From: CAG-791 sp002390025 | GTDB taxonomy: Bacteria; Bacillota; Clostridia; Lachnospirales; Lachnospiraceae | Length of the DNA stretch: 7,577 nucleotides | Reading direction: 5' to 3' | Assembly: GCA_946543465.1 (NCBI GenBank) | Contig: CAMNLR010000129.1 | Coordinates: forward strand, 1 to 7,577 | Made by a program: the position numbers and the translations under genes | In this document: one piece after another, positions 1 through 6,073 of the stretch | Position numbering within the stretch: position 1 is the first letter of the stretch | How the letters are laid out: each line of letters opens with the position of its first letter | Notes under the pieces: model-generated | Databases searched by the model: none | Told to the model about the DNA's origin: nothing | Seen by the model: the letters and a program-made list of their open reading frames with translations, nothing else

Positions 1-921
1 GACACAGCCAAGATCCTCTACCTGATCTACTTCGGCATGACCGTTGTCGAGATCGTCCTGCTCCTGCTCGCGGGCATGCCCCTCTTTGATACCCTCTGCC
101 TCAGCTTCGGCACGGCCGGTACCGGAGGCTTCGGCATCCTCAGAGACAGCGTGGGCAGCTACCCCGTGATCCAGCAGGCGATCATCACGGTCTTCATGAT
201 CCTGTTCGGCGTCAACTTCAACGCCTACTTCTTCCTCTTTCTGGGAAAGGACAAAAAGGAAGCCTTCCGGCTCACCGAGGTGCGCTGGTACTTTGCCATC
301 ATCGCCTTCTGCATCATAACGATCACGATCAACATCAGAGGCCTCTTCGACAACATCTTCCTGGCCTTCCACCACGCCGCCTTCCAGGTCGGCTCGGTCA
401 TCACCACGACCGGCTACGGGACCGTGGATTTTGACCTCTGGCCCCAGTATTCCCGCTGCCTGCTCGTCCTGATCATGTTCATCGGCGCCTGCGCGGGCTC
501 CACCGGCGGCGGCATCAAGGTCTCCAGGATCGTCATCCTGATCAAGGCCGGCCTCCAGGAGGTCCACCACTATGTCCACCCCCGCGCCGTCACGGCTGTC
601 CAGATGGACGGCAAGCCCGTCGAGCGCGAGACCGTCCGGTCCGTCGTCATGTACGTCGGCGTTTATGTGGTCATCTTTACGGTCTCTGTCCTCCTGGTCA
701 CCCTCTTTGACGGCGGCCAGAGCCTGGAGACAGTCTTCACCGCTGTCGCGGCGACCTTCAACAACATAGGTCCCGGCCTCGCGGCGGTCGGCCCCGCGGC
801 CAATTTCGGCCACCTGTCCCTGCCCTCCAAGTTTATCCTCATGTTTGACATGCTGGCAGGCAGACTTGAGCTCTATCCCATGCTGCTCCTTCTCTACCCC
901 GGCCTCTACAGGAACAGATAA
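1..921 (+). CDS. trkH: TrkH/KtrB-family potassium uptake channel subunit, C-terminal part (5' truncated by window)
   Basis: Membrane pore subunit that imports K+ with a cytosolic TrkA/KtrA-type NAD-binding gating partner (family knowledge). The frame is open from base 1, giving 306 residues. TrkH proteins are usually about 480 residues, so the first pore repeat and N-terminal helices lie upstream. Three of the four selectivity-filter loops are visible: T-A-G-T-G-G-F (residues 38-44), I-T-T-T-G-Y-G (134-140) and N-N-I-G-P-G (254-259). The conserved G-x-x-A-G-S-T-G-G-G-I-K segment is at 162-173 and the family C-terminal signature G-R-L-E-L-Y-P at 287-293. Hydrophobic helices lie between the loops. 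The protein ends normally just after the signature, so the 3' end is intact. Codons mostly end in C or G. A trkA-like partner gene is expected upstream but is not in view. The Trk versus Ktr subclass cannot be settled without the N-terminus. Confidence 0.95.
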   Translation, partial: DTAKILYLIYFGMTVVEIVLLLLAGMPLFDTLCLSFGTAGTGGFGILRDSVGSYPVIQQAIITVFMILFGVNFNAYFFLFLGKDKKEAFRLTEVRWYFAIIAFCIITITINIRGLFDNIFLAFHHAAFQVGSVITTTGYGTVDFDLWPQYSRCLLVLIMFIGACAGSTGGGIKVSRIVILIKAGLQEVHHYVHPRAVTAVQMDGKPVERETVRSVVMYVGVYVVIFTVSVLLVTLFDGGQSLETVFTAVAATFNNIGPGLAAVGPAANFGHLSLPSKFILMFDMLAGRLELYPMLLLLYPGLYRNR

Positions 922-1041
922 GCAGGCCTCTCCGAAGGAAGGAACAGACAGGCAGCTTCGCCGGAGCGGACAGGCAGGTCCATCCGCGGTCACAGATCAA
1001 CAGACGGGCAGGCCCTCTGCGGAGACAGATCGGCGGGCCTG
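911..1041. repeat. Degenerate GC-rich tandem repeat at and after the trkH stop
   Basis: About four to five imperfect copies of a purine-rich unit of the form (ga)acagacaggcagg-cct-ccg-gag occur at about 911, 941, 968, 998 and 1024. Recognisable cores are gacaggcag at 947 and 969, gacgggcag at 1002 and gacagatcg at 1024. Their spacings of 22, 33 and 22 are multiples of 11. The first copy overlaps the last codons and stop of trkH. An open frame crosses the array (845-1180), but it has no ribosome site and its residues simply reflect the repeat. I see no gene in 922-1222. Confidence 0.45.
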
Positions 1042-1099
1042 CAAAAATGGCGGACCCGGCACAATAAGGATCCGGACACATCAAACGCAAAAACACGGC

Positions 1100-1123
1100 C
1101 CCGGGGCAGCGGCCTGCCCCGGG
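1100..1123. other. Perfect 10-bp GC hairpin downstream of trkH, without a + strand U-tract
   Basis: cccggggcag (1100-1109) pairs exactly with ctgccccggg (1114-1123) around a 4-nt loop. It may mark the 3' end of the trkH transcript, for example as an RNase barrier. No T-run follows on the + strand, so it is not a canonical intrinsic terminator for trkH. On the - strand the stem is followed after about 5 nt by TTTTT, so a weak reverse terminator is also possible. Confidence 0.5.
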
Positions 1124-1222
1124 ACTGCCAATGGACCAGCCGCCTGTCAGCCGGCGATCTGCGAACTGAAAAATGTATAAATAAATTCGATAAAAAAAGT
1201 GTGAAAAGAATTAAAAAAACAC

Positions 1223-1251
1223 TTGCTTTTTTAAAAGCGATGCACTATAAT
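1223..1251 (+). promoter_or_regulatory. Sigma-A promoter of tRNA-Gln
   Basis: A perfect -10 box TATAAT (1246-1251) lies 17 nt after TTGCTT (1223-1228), which matches 3 of 6 bases of the -35 consensus. The region upstream is A/T-rich (about 1180-1220), resembling an UP element. Transcription should start near 1258, about 35 nt before the tRNA. The short leader can form a small hairpin (AGCCG 1262-1266 with CGGCT 1276-1280). Confidence 0.8.
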
Positions 1252-1292
1252 CTACATTCGTAGCCGAGAGATAAACGGCTCAAAAAAAGCAA

Positions 1293-1365
1293 TGGGCTAT
1301 AGCCAAACGGTAAGGCAGCGGACTCTGACTCCGTCATTTTGCAGGTTCGAATCCTGCTAGCCCAG
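1293..1365 (+). tRNA. tRNA-Gln, anticodon CUG
   Basis: A full cloverleaf can be drawn. The acceptor stem TGGGCTA (1293-1299) pairs with TAGCCCA (1358-1364), with discriminator G1365. The D-arm GCC/GGC encloses AAACGGTAA. The anticodon stem GCGGA/TCCGT has one G-U pair and a loop CTCTGAC with anticodon CTG at 1325-1327. The T-stem GCAGG/CCTGC encloses TTCGAAT (1346-1352). The body matches bacterial tRNA-Gln closely, apart from CUG in place of the more common UUG anticodon; it reads CAG codons. The 3' CCA is not encoded (TAA follows), so CCA-adding enzyme is needed. It is a one-tRNA transcription unit with its own promoter and terminator. Confidence 0.97.
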
Positions 1366-1377
1366 TAACCCGAAAAG

Positions 1378-1410
1378 CTTCCTGCAGAAGGATCTGCAGG
1401 AAGTTTTTTT
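1378..1410 (+). terminator. Rho-independent terminator after tRNA-Gln
   Basis: CTTCCTGCAGA (1378-1388) pairs perfectly with TCTGCAGGAAG (1393-1403) around the loop AGGA, followed directly by seven T (1404-1410). Upstream AAAAG could extend the pairing and allow weak function on the other strand. Confidence 0.95.
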
Positions 1411-1421
1411 GTGCCCGCCCG

Positions 1422-1454
1422 GCGCGACACACTTGTGAAGCAGATGTGTCGCGC
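1422..1454. repeat. Inverted repeat (10-bp stem) in the tRNA-amidase intergenic region
   Basis: GCGCGACACA (1422-1431) pairs perfectly with TGTGTCGCGC (1445-1454). The 13-nt interior holds a small CTT/AAG mini-stem. No T-run follows, so it is not a terminator. Two weaker inverted repeats come right after it: ACAAT 1470-1474 with ATTGT 1482-1486, and GAATCGC 1488-1494 with GCGATTC 1515-1521. I see no convincing gene in 1411-1677. Reverse-strand open frames here (1245-1655, 1468-1698) lack clear start signals, and one runs across the tRNA. Confidence 0.6.
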
Positions 1455-1677
1455 ACAGCAAGGCATATCACAATGTTTCGTATTGTCGAATCGCCATCGC
1501 AAAAACAGGAAACTGCGATTCTCCGGACATGGCTTTCTGCCGGGCGCAGATTGACGGTGGGGCAGGGCGTGGGGCAAAAAGTGCCTGTACCATGTCAGCG
1601 AAAAATCCACTGAAAACCGCATAAACAATGGAGATTCTGACTTTTCTTTTTTCACGGCAAACAGGATGGGGCATGAT

Positions 1678-1694
1678 TGTTACGAAAATATTAC
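1678..1694 (+). promoter_or_regulatory. WalR (YycF)-like direct repeat upstream of the amidase promoter
   Basis: TGTTAC (1678-1683), five bases, then TATTAC (1689-1694). The known WalR box is TGTWAH-N5-TGTWAH. The first half-site fits exactly and the second differs at one base. It ends 23 nt before the -35 box, a plausible activator position, and sits ahead of a cell-wall hydrolase, the typical WalRK target class. Assignment to WalR is inference. Confidence 0.5.
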
Positions 1695-1717
1695 ACATAT
1701 TTAAGCCTTATTGCAGG

Positions 1718-1746
1718 TAGACATGGCGTTTTTTTAAGTATATAAT
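1718..1746 (+). promoter_or_regulatory. Sigma-A promoter of the amidase operon
   Basis: TAGACA (1718-1723, 5 of 6 matches to TTGACA) and a perfect TATAAT (1741-1746) are separated by exactly 17 nt. The predicted start is near 1753, leaving a leader of about 365 nt before the amidase start. Confidence 0.8.
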
Positions 1747-1752
1747 AAAGTA

Positions 1753-2118
1753 TCACCTTGTTTTTCCTGTATTTTTTTTAGTGCTGAATGCATGACTGTA
1801 TCGAGAAGAAACTCTCCCGAAGACCGGACAGAAAAAAAATCTCATACAGGGATGCATTTGTTTTGTGCAAAAAACGCATCAGGGAAGCAGAAACGTTACC
1901 GAAGCGTATTGATAATGCGAATTTTTTTCGCAGCGCAGTGCTGCATGGCCGTGTCCCCCCAGGGAGGCGGACAGCGGCGCAGTATTTCAGTGTAACGCGG
2001 AAACTGCGGCAAACTGCCCCCCGGACAAGCGGTGCGGCTTCCGGGAGCCTTATGCGGGCGGTTTCCTACCAGGCAGGACGGAATAAAGAGTGACTGCTCC
2101 GGCAGGACAGGGGGTATT
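1753..2118 (+). other. Long structured 5' leader of the amidase operon (candidate cis-regulatory RNA)
   Basis: No convincing gene is seen between the promoter and the amidase start. The leader opens with a long-range stem: 1786-1793 pairs with 1852-1859 (8 bp with one G-U), a 2x2 internal loop GA/GG follows, then CTGTAT (1796-1801) pairs with ATACAG (1844-1849). Further hairpins are TGCGAA/TTCGCA (1916-1921 with 1927-1932, T5 loop), CGCAT/ATGCG (1875-1879 with 1915-1919) and GCAGC/GCTGC (1930-1934 with 1940-1944). Several of these overlap and are mutually exclusive. I could not match it to the c-di-AMP, c-di-GMP, T-box or cobalamin classes by their consensus segments. An open frame at 1788-2093 crosses it but has no ribosome site and no recognisable sequence. 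Confidence 0.45.
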
Positions 2119-2121
2119 TTG
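2109..2121 (+). promoter_or_regulatory. Ribosome-binding site and TTG start of the amidase
   Basis: AGGGGG (2109-2114) is followed after four bases by TTG (2119-2121). This start places a charged n-region (K-W-K-R) directly before the hydrophobic signal segment. The upstream in-frame GTG at 2032 has no such site and would add 29 atypical residues ahead of the signal peptide. Confidence 0.6.
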
Positions 2122-4173
2122 GAAACAGTAACAGAGAAGTGGAAACGGATCCTTCAGAGCACTGTGATCGCCATGGCCGCAGTGCTGATCGCGGCAGGTC
2201 CCGCGCCGGTTTACGGTGCCGGAGGCCGGACCGGCGGCACGGCCGCCGAAAAGACCGCGGACAGGGACGCTGCGGACAGCAGAAAAAAGACTGAGACAAA
2301 GGATGAGACAGTGCCTTTTGAAGAGGCTGTCGAATCCTTTTACAGCAGCTCCGGAAACATGACCGACGGAGAGATCCTCGAGTCGGCGAGAAAGATCCGT
2401 TCCGACGGAGATGTACTGTATTCCGAACTGGGAAAAGATACCTCCGAGAGCGTCATGGCAGTCATGGATGCCTATGAAGCGGCCAAGGCCGATTATATTG
2501 CCGCGCAGATCAACGGAGAGATGGCTTCCGAACAAAAAAGGAAAGAGAAGGAGTCTGAGACCGTAAAGGCTGCGGGGCTGGAGATGTCCGCCAGCGGCGG
2601 GATCTGCCGGGAGTGGGACCGCCAGAGCGATTATACCCGGCTCATGATCACCGAGGAAGCTTCGATCCGCGAAATGATCCCGAGATATCAGATCACGGCC
2701 TGCGAATACAAAAAGGGCGTTCTGAAGATCGATGTGGATGAGTGGATGACCCAGGGCTACGGGGAGACCAACGCTTCGGATGTGGAAAATGCCTCTGCTT
2801 ACAGCTACAGCTTTTCCATTTCGCTGAAGCAGAATTCAGAAGGTGTCTGGACTCCTTTTTCTATTAATGGGACGGATGTTAACTTTACCTGGAGAAATGC
2901 TGCCGCTAAAGACCCCGAACTTGAGACAGAGGATGCGCCGGCAGCCCTCTATGAGGTAAAATCGGACTACAGTCCGGAAGTCGTCGCCTATGCGCAGATC
3001 GCTTCCGACAGTCCGGCTGCCGGAACCGGCGTCCCCGCCTCCGAAGGAGGGGACAGGCTGGATGTGGACAGCCAGGGACAGACGAAGCAGCTGACCTATG
3101 AGGTGGACAGCAATGCTGTCGTCGTTGCGGGAGGCACCGCGCAGACGCAGAGAGCTGAGACGGATCCGGAGATCCACAGGACGGCATCTCTCTCGACCAG
3201 CTCCTACAGCGGATACGATGCCGGCAAGGCCATCGCCTACGCTGACAGGTACTGGAAACACTATAACCGCAGATATGTTGAATACAGGGGACTGGACTGC
3301 TGCAACTTTGTCTCCCAGTGTCTGTACGCGGGCGGCATGCCGCAGACCTCCAGCTGGTTCCCGAATTCCGTGCCCTGGATCAATGTCCCCGCCGCCATGA
3401 AGCACTTCAAGCAGTACGGGGCCTATGTGACAGCGGACAACGGCAGCGTCAGACGGGGCAACCCCGTTTACTATGACTGGCAGGGGGACGGCGTTTACGA
3501 CCACACGACCATCTGTGTCGGCACCAACGCCTCCGGCATGCCCGTAGTGGACGGACATACGACCAATGTCTTTCACGTTCCGTGGAGGATGGGCAGCGGA
3601 GGGAGACGGCGCACGATCCTCCTCAACAGCAGAGCCTCCTCGTCCACGGCTTCCAGGTCCACCTGGAGGACAGTGAACGGAAAGGTCTACTACATCGACA
3701 AGAACGGAAAGACCGTCAAAAACAAATTCCTGAATATCGGCGGCAGGAGATATTATTTCAACAGATCCGGCGCGCGTGTGACAGGATTTTTCAAAGTCAG
3801 CGGAAAATGGTATTATGCCTCCGTCAAAACCGGAAACCTGCTCAGAGGCTGGCAGTGGATCGGCGGAAATATCTACTATTTTTCCTACAAAAACTACGCC
3901 CGTTTTCAGGGCGGCCCCAAATGGATCGCCGGAAACACCTACTACTTCAGCAGCAAGGGGATCCGCAGGACCGGCTTTATCAAGTACAAGGGCAAGTGGT
4001 ATTACGCGGACAAATCCGGCGGGAAATTTGTCACCGGCTGGAAAAAGATCAGCGGCAATTGGTACTACTTTGACCCGAAGACCAAGGTCAAAGCGACCGG
4101 CTGGAAGACCATCAAGGGCAGAAAATGCTACTTCAATTCCAAGGGTGTCCTCAAAAAAGGAAAGCATGGCTGA
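2119..4173 (+). CDS. Secreted Amidase_6-domain cell-wall hydrolase with C-terminal wall-binding repeats
   Basis: Predicted exported protein of 684 residues from the TTG start. Order: signal peptide (about 1-33; K-W-K-R, hydrophobic stretch, likely cleavage near V-Y-G-A); a charged, Glu/Lys-rich region about 40-170 that I do not recognise; a beta-rich segment about 190-260; a Ser/Ala/Gly/Asp-rich linker; then an Amidase_6 (PF12671-like) domain at about 364-490. The domain shows A-Y-A-D-R-Y-W, the D-C-C-N-F-V-S-Q motif with likely catalytic Cys394, G-N-P-V-Y-Y-D-W, D-H-T-T with His462, and a second conserved His480. Residues 516-684 form eight units of about 20 residues rich in W, G-K-W-Y-Y and Y-Y-F, as in choline- or glucan-binding repeats that anchor proteins to the wall. 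The enzyme probably cleaves peptide or amide bonds in peptidoglycan; the substrate is inferred. It is first in its operon, behind a WalR-like box. The catalytic motif usually reads DCTNF; here the third residue is Cys. Confidence 0.88.
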   Translation: METVTEKWKRILQSTVIAMAAVLIAAGPAPVYGAGGRTGGTAAEKTADRDAADSRKKTETKDETVPFEEAVESFYSSSGNMTDGEILESARKIRSDGDVLYSELGKDTSESVMAVMDAYEAAKADYIAAQINGEMASEQKRKEKESETVKAAGLEMSASGGICREWDRQSDYTRLMITEEASIREMIPRYQITACEYKKGVLKIDVDEWMTQGYGETNASDVENASAYSYSFSISLKQNSEGVWTPFSINGTDVNFTWRNAAAKDPELETEDAPAALYEVKSDYSPEVVAYAQIASDSPAAGTGVPASEGGDRLDVDSQGQTKQLTYEVDSNAVVVAGGTAQTQRAETDPEIHRTASLSTSSYSGYDAGKAIAYADRYWKHYNRRYVEYRGLDCCNFVSQCLYAGGMPQTSSWFPNSVPWINVPAAMKHFKQYGAYVTADNGSVRRGNPVYYDWQGDGVYDHTTICVGTNASGMPVVDGHTTNVFHVPWRMGSGGRRRTILLNSRASSSTASRSTWRTVNGKVYYIDKNGKTVKNKFLNIGGRRYYFNRSGARVTGFFKVSGKWYYASVKTGNLLRGWQWIGGNIYYFSYKNYARFQGGPKWIAGNTYYFSSKGIRRTGFIKYKGKWYYADKSGGKFVTGWKKISGNWYYFDPKTKVKATGWKTIKGRKCYFNSKGVLKKGKHG

Positions 4174-4327
4174 AAAACCATTGCGTGAAGCTTTGTGCGA
4201 TGAACTTTGCGCGGACATTCATGTAAGCCGTCAACAGGCATGGCAGCTGATGTTACGGTACCCACAGCTTATCGGAAATACCATTAAACAGACAAAGACA
4301 GGCGGAGATACGGATGTATGTTTTTGA
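4166..4327 (+). CDS. Possible 53-aa small protein overlapping both neighbours
   Basis: An ATG at 4166 follows AAAGGAA with about 5 nt spacing and overlaps the amidase stop by 8 nt. The frame ends in TGA at 4327, 14 nt inside the thioesterase gene, so it would couple translation across a gap of 140 nt. The product begins M-A-E-K-P-L-R-E-A-L and is predicted mostly helical and mildly basic, with two Cys four residues apart (L-C-D-E-L-C) and the segment V-S-R-Q-Q-A-W-Q-L, which loosely resembles a helix-turn-helix. I do not recognise a family. Third-position GC is lower than in the neighbours. It could instead be chance open sequence in an ordinary gap. Confidence 0.45.
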   Translation: MAEKPLREALCDELCADIHVSRQQAWQLMLRYPQLIGNTIKQTKTGGDTDVCF

Positions 4328-5195
4328 GAGCCGGATCCGTTACAGTGAGATCGATGCTGACGGAAAACTTACGCCGGAAAAGTTGATCGATTATTTTCAG
4401 GATTGTTCCACCTTTCAATCGGAAGATATGGGGATCGGAATAGGTCCCCTGCGTGAAAAAAATCTCGCATGGATCCTGGTCTACTGGCGTGTAGAGATCC
4501 TCAGAATGCCCGGCCTTGGAGAAAAGGTCAGGATCGGGACCCTCCCCTACGAAATGAAAGGGGGGATGGGGCTCCGCAATTTTCTGATGGAGACCTGCGA
4601 CGGCGAGAGACTTGCAAACGCCAACTCAGTCTGGACACTCGTTGATATCGGGACGATGCGCCCGGTCCGCATTCCTCAGGAGATCCTGGAAGGGTATCCT
4701 CTGGAGGAGCGGATCGACATGCAGTATGATTCCAGGAAGATCCGCATTCCAAAGACTTCCGGGATCGACGGGCCGCAGGTGGTCGTCCAGGAGTATCATC
4801 TGGATACGAACAGGCATATGAACAACGGACAGTATGTGCGGATAGCCGTCGGCTGTCTTCCGCCCGGAGTGGAGTTAAAGACCCTCCGGATCGAATACAG
4901 GCGCCAGGCCCTGCTGGGCGACCGGATCAGCCCGGTCCTCTACGGGATCCCCGCGCCGGCCGGAGACGACTCCGGAACAGAGAGAAATATGTCTGTGGAA
5001 ATGATGGATGACGGCAAGCCCTGCGCAGCAGATACTGCTGCCGGGAGACCGGAACCGCTTCAGACAGCCTGCATTGTGCTCAATGCGGACGACGGCAGAC
5101 CCTACGCCGTCCTGGAGATCGGATTTTTCCGGACTATTTCGGGAAAGGGAAAACATGCTGAAAATTGGAGAAAAACAAGTACTAAAAATAGATAA
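4314..5195 (+). CDS. Acyl-ACP thioesterase (FatA/FatB-like, double hotdog fold)
   Basis: Predicted cytosolic enzyme that hydrolyses acyl-ACP to free fatty acid and ACP, ending chain elongation in type II fatty-acid synthesis. It has 293 residues. The N-terminal hotdog (about 1-135) shows F-E-S-R-I-R-Y-S-E-I-D-A-D-G, L-I-D-Y-F-Q-D-C-S and L-A-W-I-L-V-Y-W-R-V, typical of Acyl-ACP_TE. The C-terminal hotdog (about 150-285) carries D164-T-N-R-H168-M-N-N-G-Q-Y, equivalent to the N-x-H catalytic region of plant FatB. Start: GGAG (4304-4307) six bases before ATG. Residues about 214-251 form a low-complexity Gly/Asp/Glu/Ala insertion, which may explain a length some 40 residues above that I expect for clostridial relatives. 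The last 41 nt overlap the next gene, implying coupling. Chain-length specificity cannot be read from the sequence. Confidence 0.9.
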   Translation: MYVFESRIRYSEIDADGKLTPEKLIDYFQDCSTFQSEDMGIGIGPLREKNLAWILVYWRVEILRMPGLGEKVRIGTLPYEMKGGMGLRNFLMETCDGERLANANSVWTLVDIGTMRPVRIPQEILEGYPLEERIDMQYDSRKIRIPKTSGIDGPQVVVQEYHLDTNRHMNNGQYVRIAVGCLPPGVELKTLRIEYRRQALLGDRISPVLYGIPAPAGDDSGTERNMSVEMMDDGKPCAADTAAGRPEPLQTACIVLNADDGRPYAVLEIGFFRTISGKGKHAENWRKTSTKNR

Positions 5196-5988
5196 ACAGG
5201 TGCCCTTCGGGGTCTACCTGACCGGGGACGTTCCGAACGAGCGCGTGCTCCTGCCCCGCTCGCAGGTGCCGGAAGGCGCCGCGATCGGCGATGAGCTGGA
5301 GGTATTTCTGTACAAGGATTCCGAGGACAGGCTGATCGCCACCCGCAAGGAACCCAAGCTCACCCTGCACCAGGTCGGTTACCTGACCGTGATCCAGGTG
5401 AGCCGCATCGGAGCCTTCCTGGACTGGGGACTGGACAAGGACCTCCTGCTGCCCTACCACGAGCAGCCCAAGGAGAGAGTGAAAGAGGGCCAGACCGTTC
5501 TCGTCGCCGTATATATCGACAAGAGCGAGCGCCTCTGCGCCACCATGAACGTCTACCCCTGGCTCAGGACCGACAGCCCCTACCGCACCGGAGACCAGGT
5601 GACCGGCATCGTCTATGAGACCAGCCGTAACTTCGGCGCCTTCGTCGCCGTCGACAGCATCTACTCCGCGCTCATCCCCCGCCGGGAACTCGTGCAGGAA
5701 TACAAGGCCGGAGACATCGTCCAGGCCCGCGTCACAGGCGTCAAGCCCGACGGCAAGCTCGACCTGAGCGTCCGCGAAAAGGGCTACCTGCAGATCGATG
5801 CCGACGCCTCGGCCATCCTCAAGATGCTCGAGGAAGGAGACGGCGTCATCCCCTTCACGGACAAGGCCTCCCCGGAACTCATCCGTGAAAAAGCCCACAT
5901 GAGCAAAAACGAGTTCAAGCGCGCCGTGGGCCACCTCCTCAAGGACAACAAGATCTCGATCGAAGAAGACCGGATCGTCCTTTTATAA
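5155..5988 (+). CDS. cvfB: CvfB/YitL-like S1-domain RNA-binding protein
   Basis: Predicted cytosolic RNA-binding protein of 277 residues. Staphylococcal CvfB and Bacillus YitL have a similar build and about 300 residues; CvfB binds RNA and affects virulence-gene expression (family knowledge). Three S1-type OB domains can be traced: about 1-65 (Q-V-P-F-G-V-Y-L...V-L-L-P), about 72-133 (V-S-R-I-G-A-F-L-D-W-G...D-L-L-L-P) and about 143-205 (F-G-A-F-V-A-V...A-L-I-P-R...G-K-L-D-L-S-V-R). A C-terminal winged helix follows at about 219-277 (M-S-K-N-E-F-K-R-A-V-G...L-L-K-D). The ATG at 5155 was chosen because AAAGGGA lies just upstream and the product begins at the expected first domain; the longer upstream open frame is thioesterase sequence in another frame. 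It is last in the operon, 41 nt overlapping the thioesterase, with a terminator 18 nt after the stop. Its RNA targets here are unknown. Confidence 0.92.
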   Translation: MLKIGEKQVLKIDKQVPFGVYLTGDVPNERVLLPRSQVPEGAAIGDELEVFLYKDSEDRLIATRKEPKLTLHQVGYLTVIQVSRIGAFLDWGLDKDLLLPYHEQPKERVKEGQTVLVAVYIDKSERLCATMNVYPWLRTDSPYRTGDQVTGIVYETSRNFGAFVAVDSIYSALIPRRELVQEYKAGDIVQARVTGVKPDGKLDLSVREKGYLQIDADASAILKMLEEGDGVIPFTDKASPELIREKAHMSKNEFKRAVGHLLKDNKISIEEDRIVLL

Positions 5989-6006
5989 GGTATATACAGA
6001 GAATAT

Positions 6007-6043
6007 AAGAACCACAGCCGCCATAGCTGTGGTTCTTTTCTTT
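6007..6043 (+). terminator. Rho-independent terminator of the amidase-thioesterase-cvfB operon
   Basis: AAGAACCACAGC (6007-6018) pairs perfectly over 12 bp with GCTGTGGTTCTT (6026-6037) around a 7-nt loop, running into TTTTCTTT (6036-6043). It begins 18 nt after the cvfB stop. Confidence 0.92.
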
Positions 6044-6073
6044 CCCCACGGTCCGGCCTTTTCTCCCCTTGGG

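Noticed and set aside
911..1041. Possible CRISPR array
   Set aside because: The repeats are degenerate, short and without regular unique spacers, and no cas gene is nearby.
845..1180. 111-residue open frame running out of trkH
   Set aside because: It overlaps trkH in another frame, has no ribosome site, and its sequence reflects the underlying nucleotide repeat.
1245..1698. Reverse-strand open frames of 136 and 76 residues
   Set aside because: One crosses the tRNA-Gln gene and its terminator; neither has a convincing start or family signature. They may reflect an intergenic repeat.
1788..2093. 101-residue open frame in the amidase leader (and the overlapping one at 1792-1995)
   Set aside because: No Shine-Dalgarno sequence, no recognisable motif, biased basic composition, and it overlaps RNA stems; more likely untranslated leader.
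2032..2118. Upstream GTG start for the amidase
   Set aside because: No ribosome site precedes it, and it would place 29 unusual residues before the signal peptide; TTG at 2119 has AGGGGG upstream.
2836..4218. 460-residue open frame on the - strand opposite the amidase
   Set aside because: It is the complement of a clearly recognisable Amidase_6 plus repeat gene, has no ribosome site, and its product shows no motif.
5182..5934. 250-residue open frame on the - strand opposite cvfB
   Set aside because: It lies wholly within the CvfB-like gene, which has three recognisable S1 domains; composition is that of an antisense shadow.
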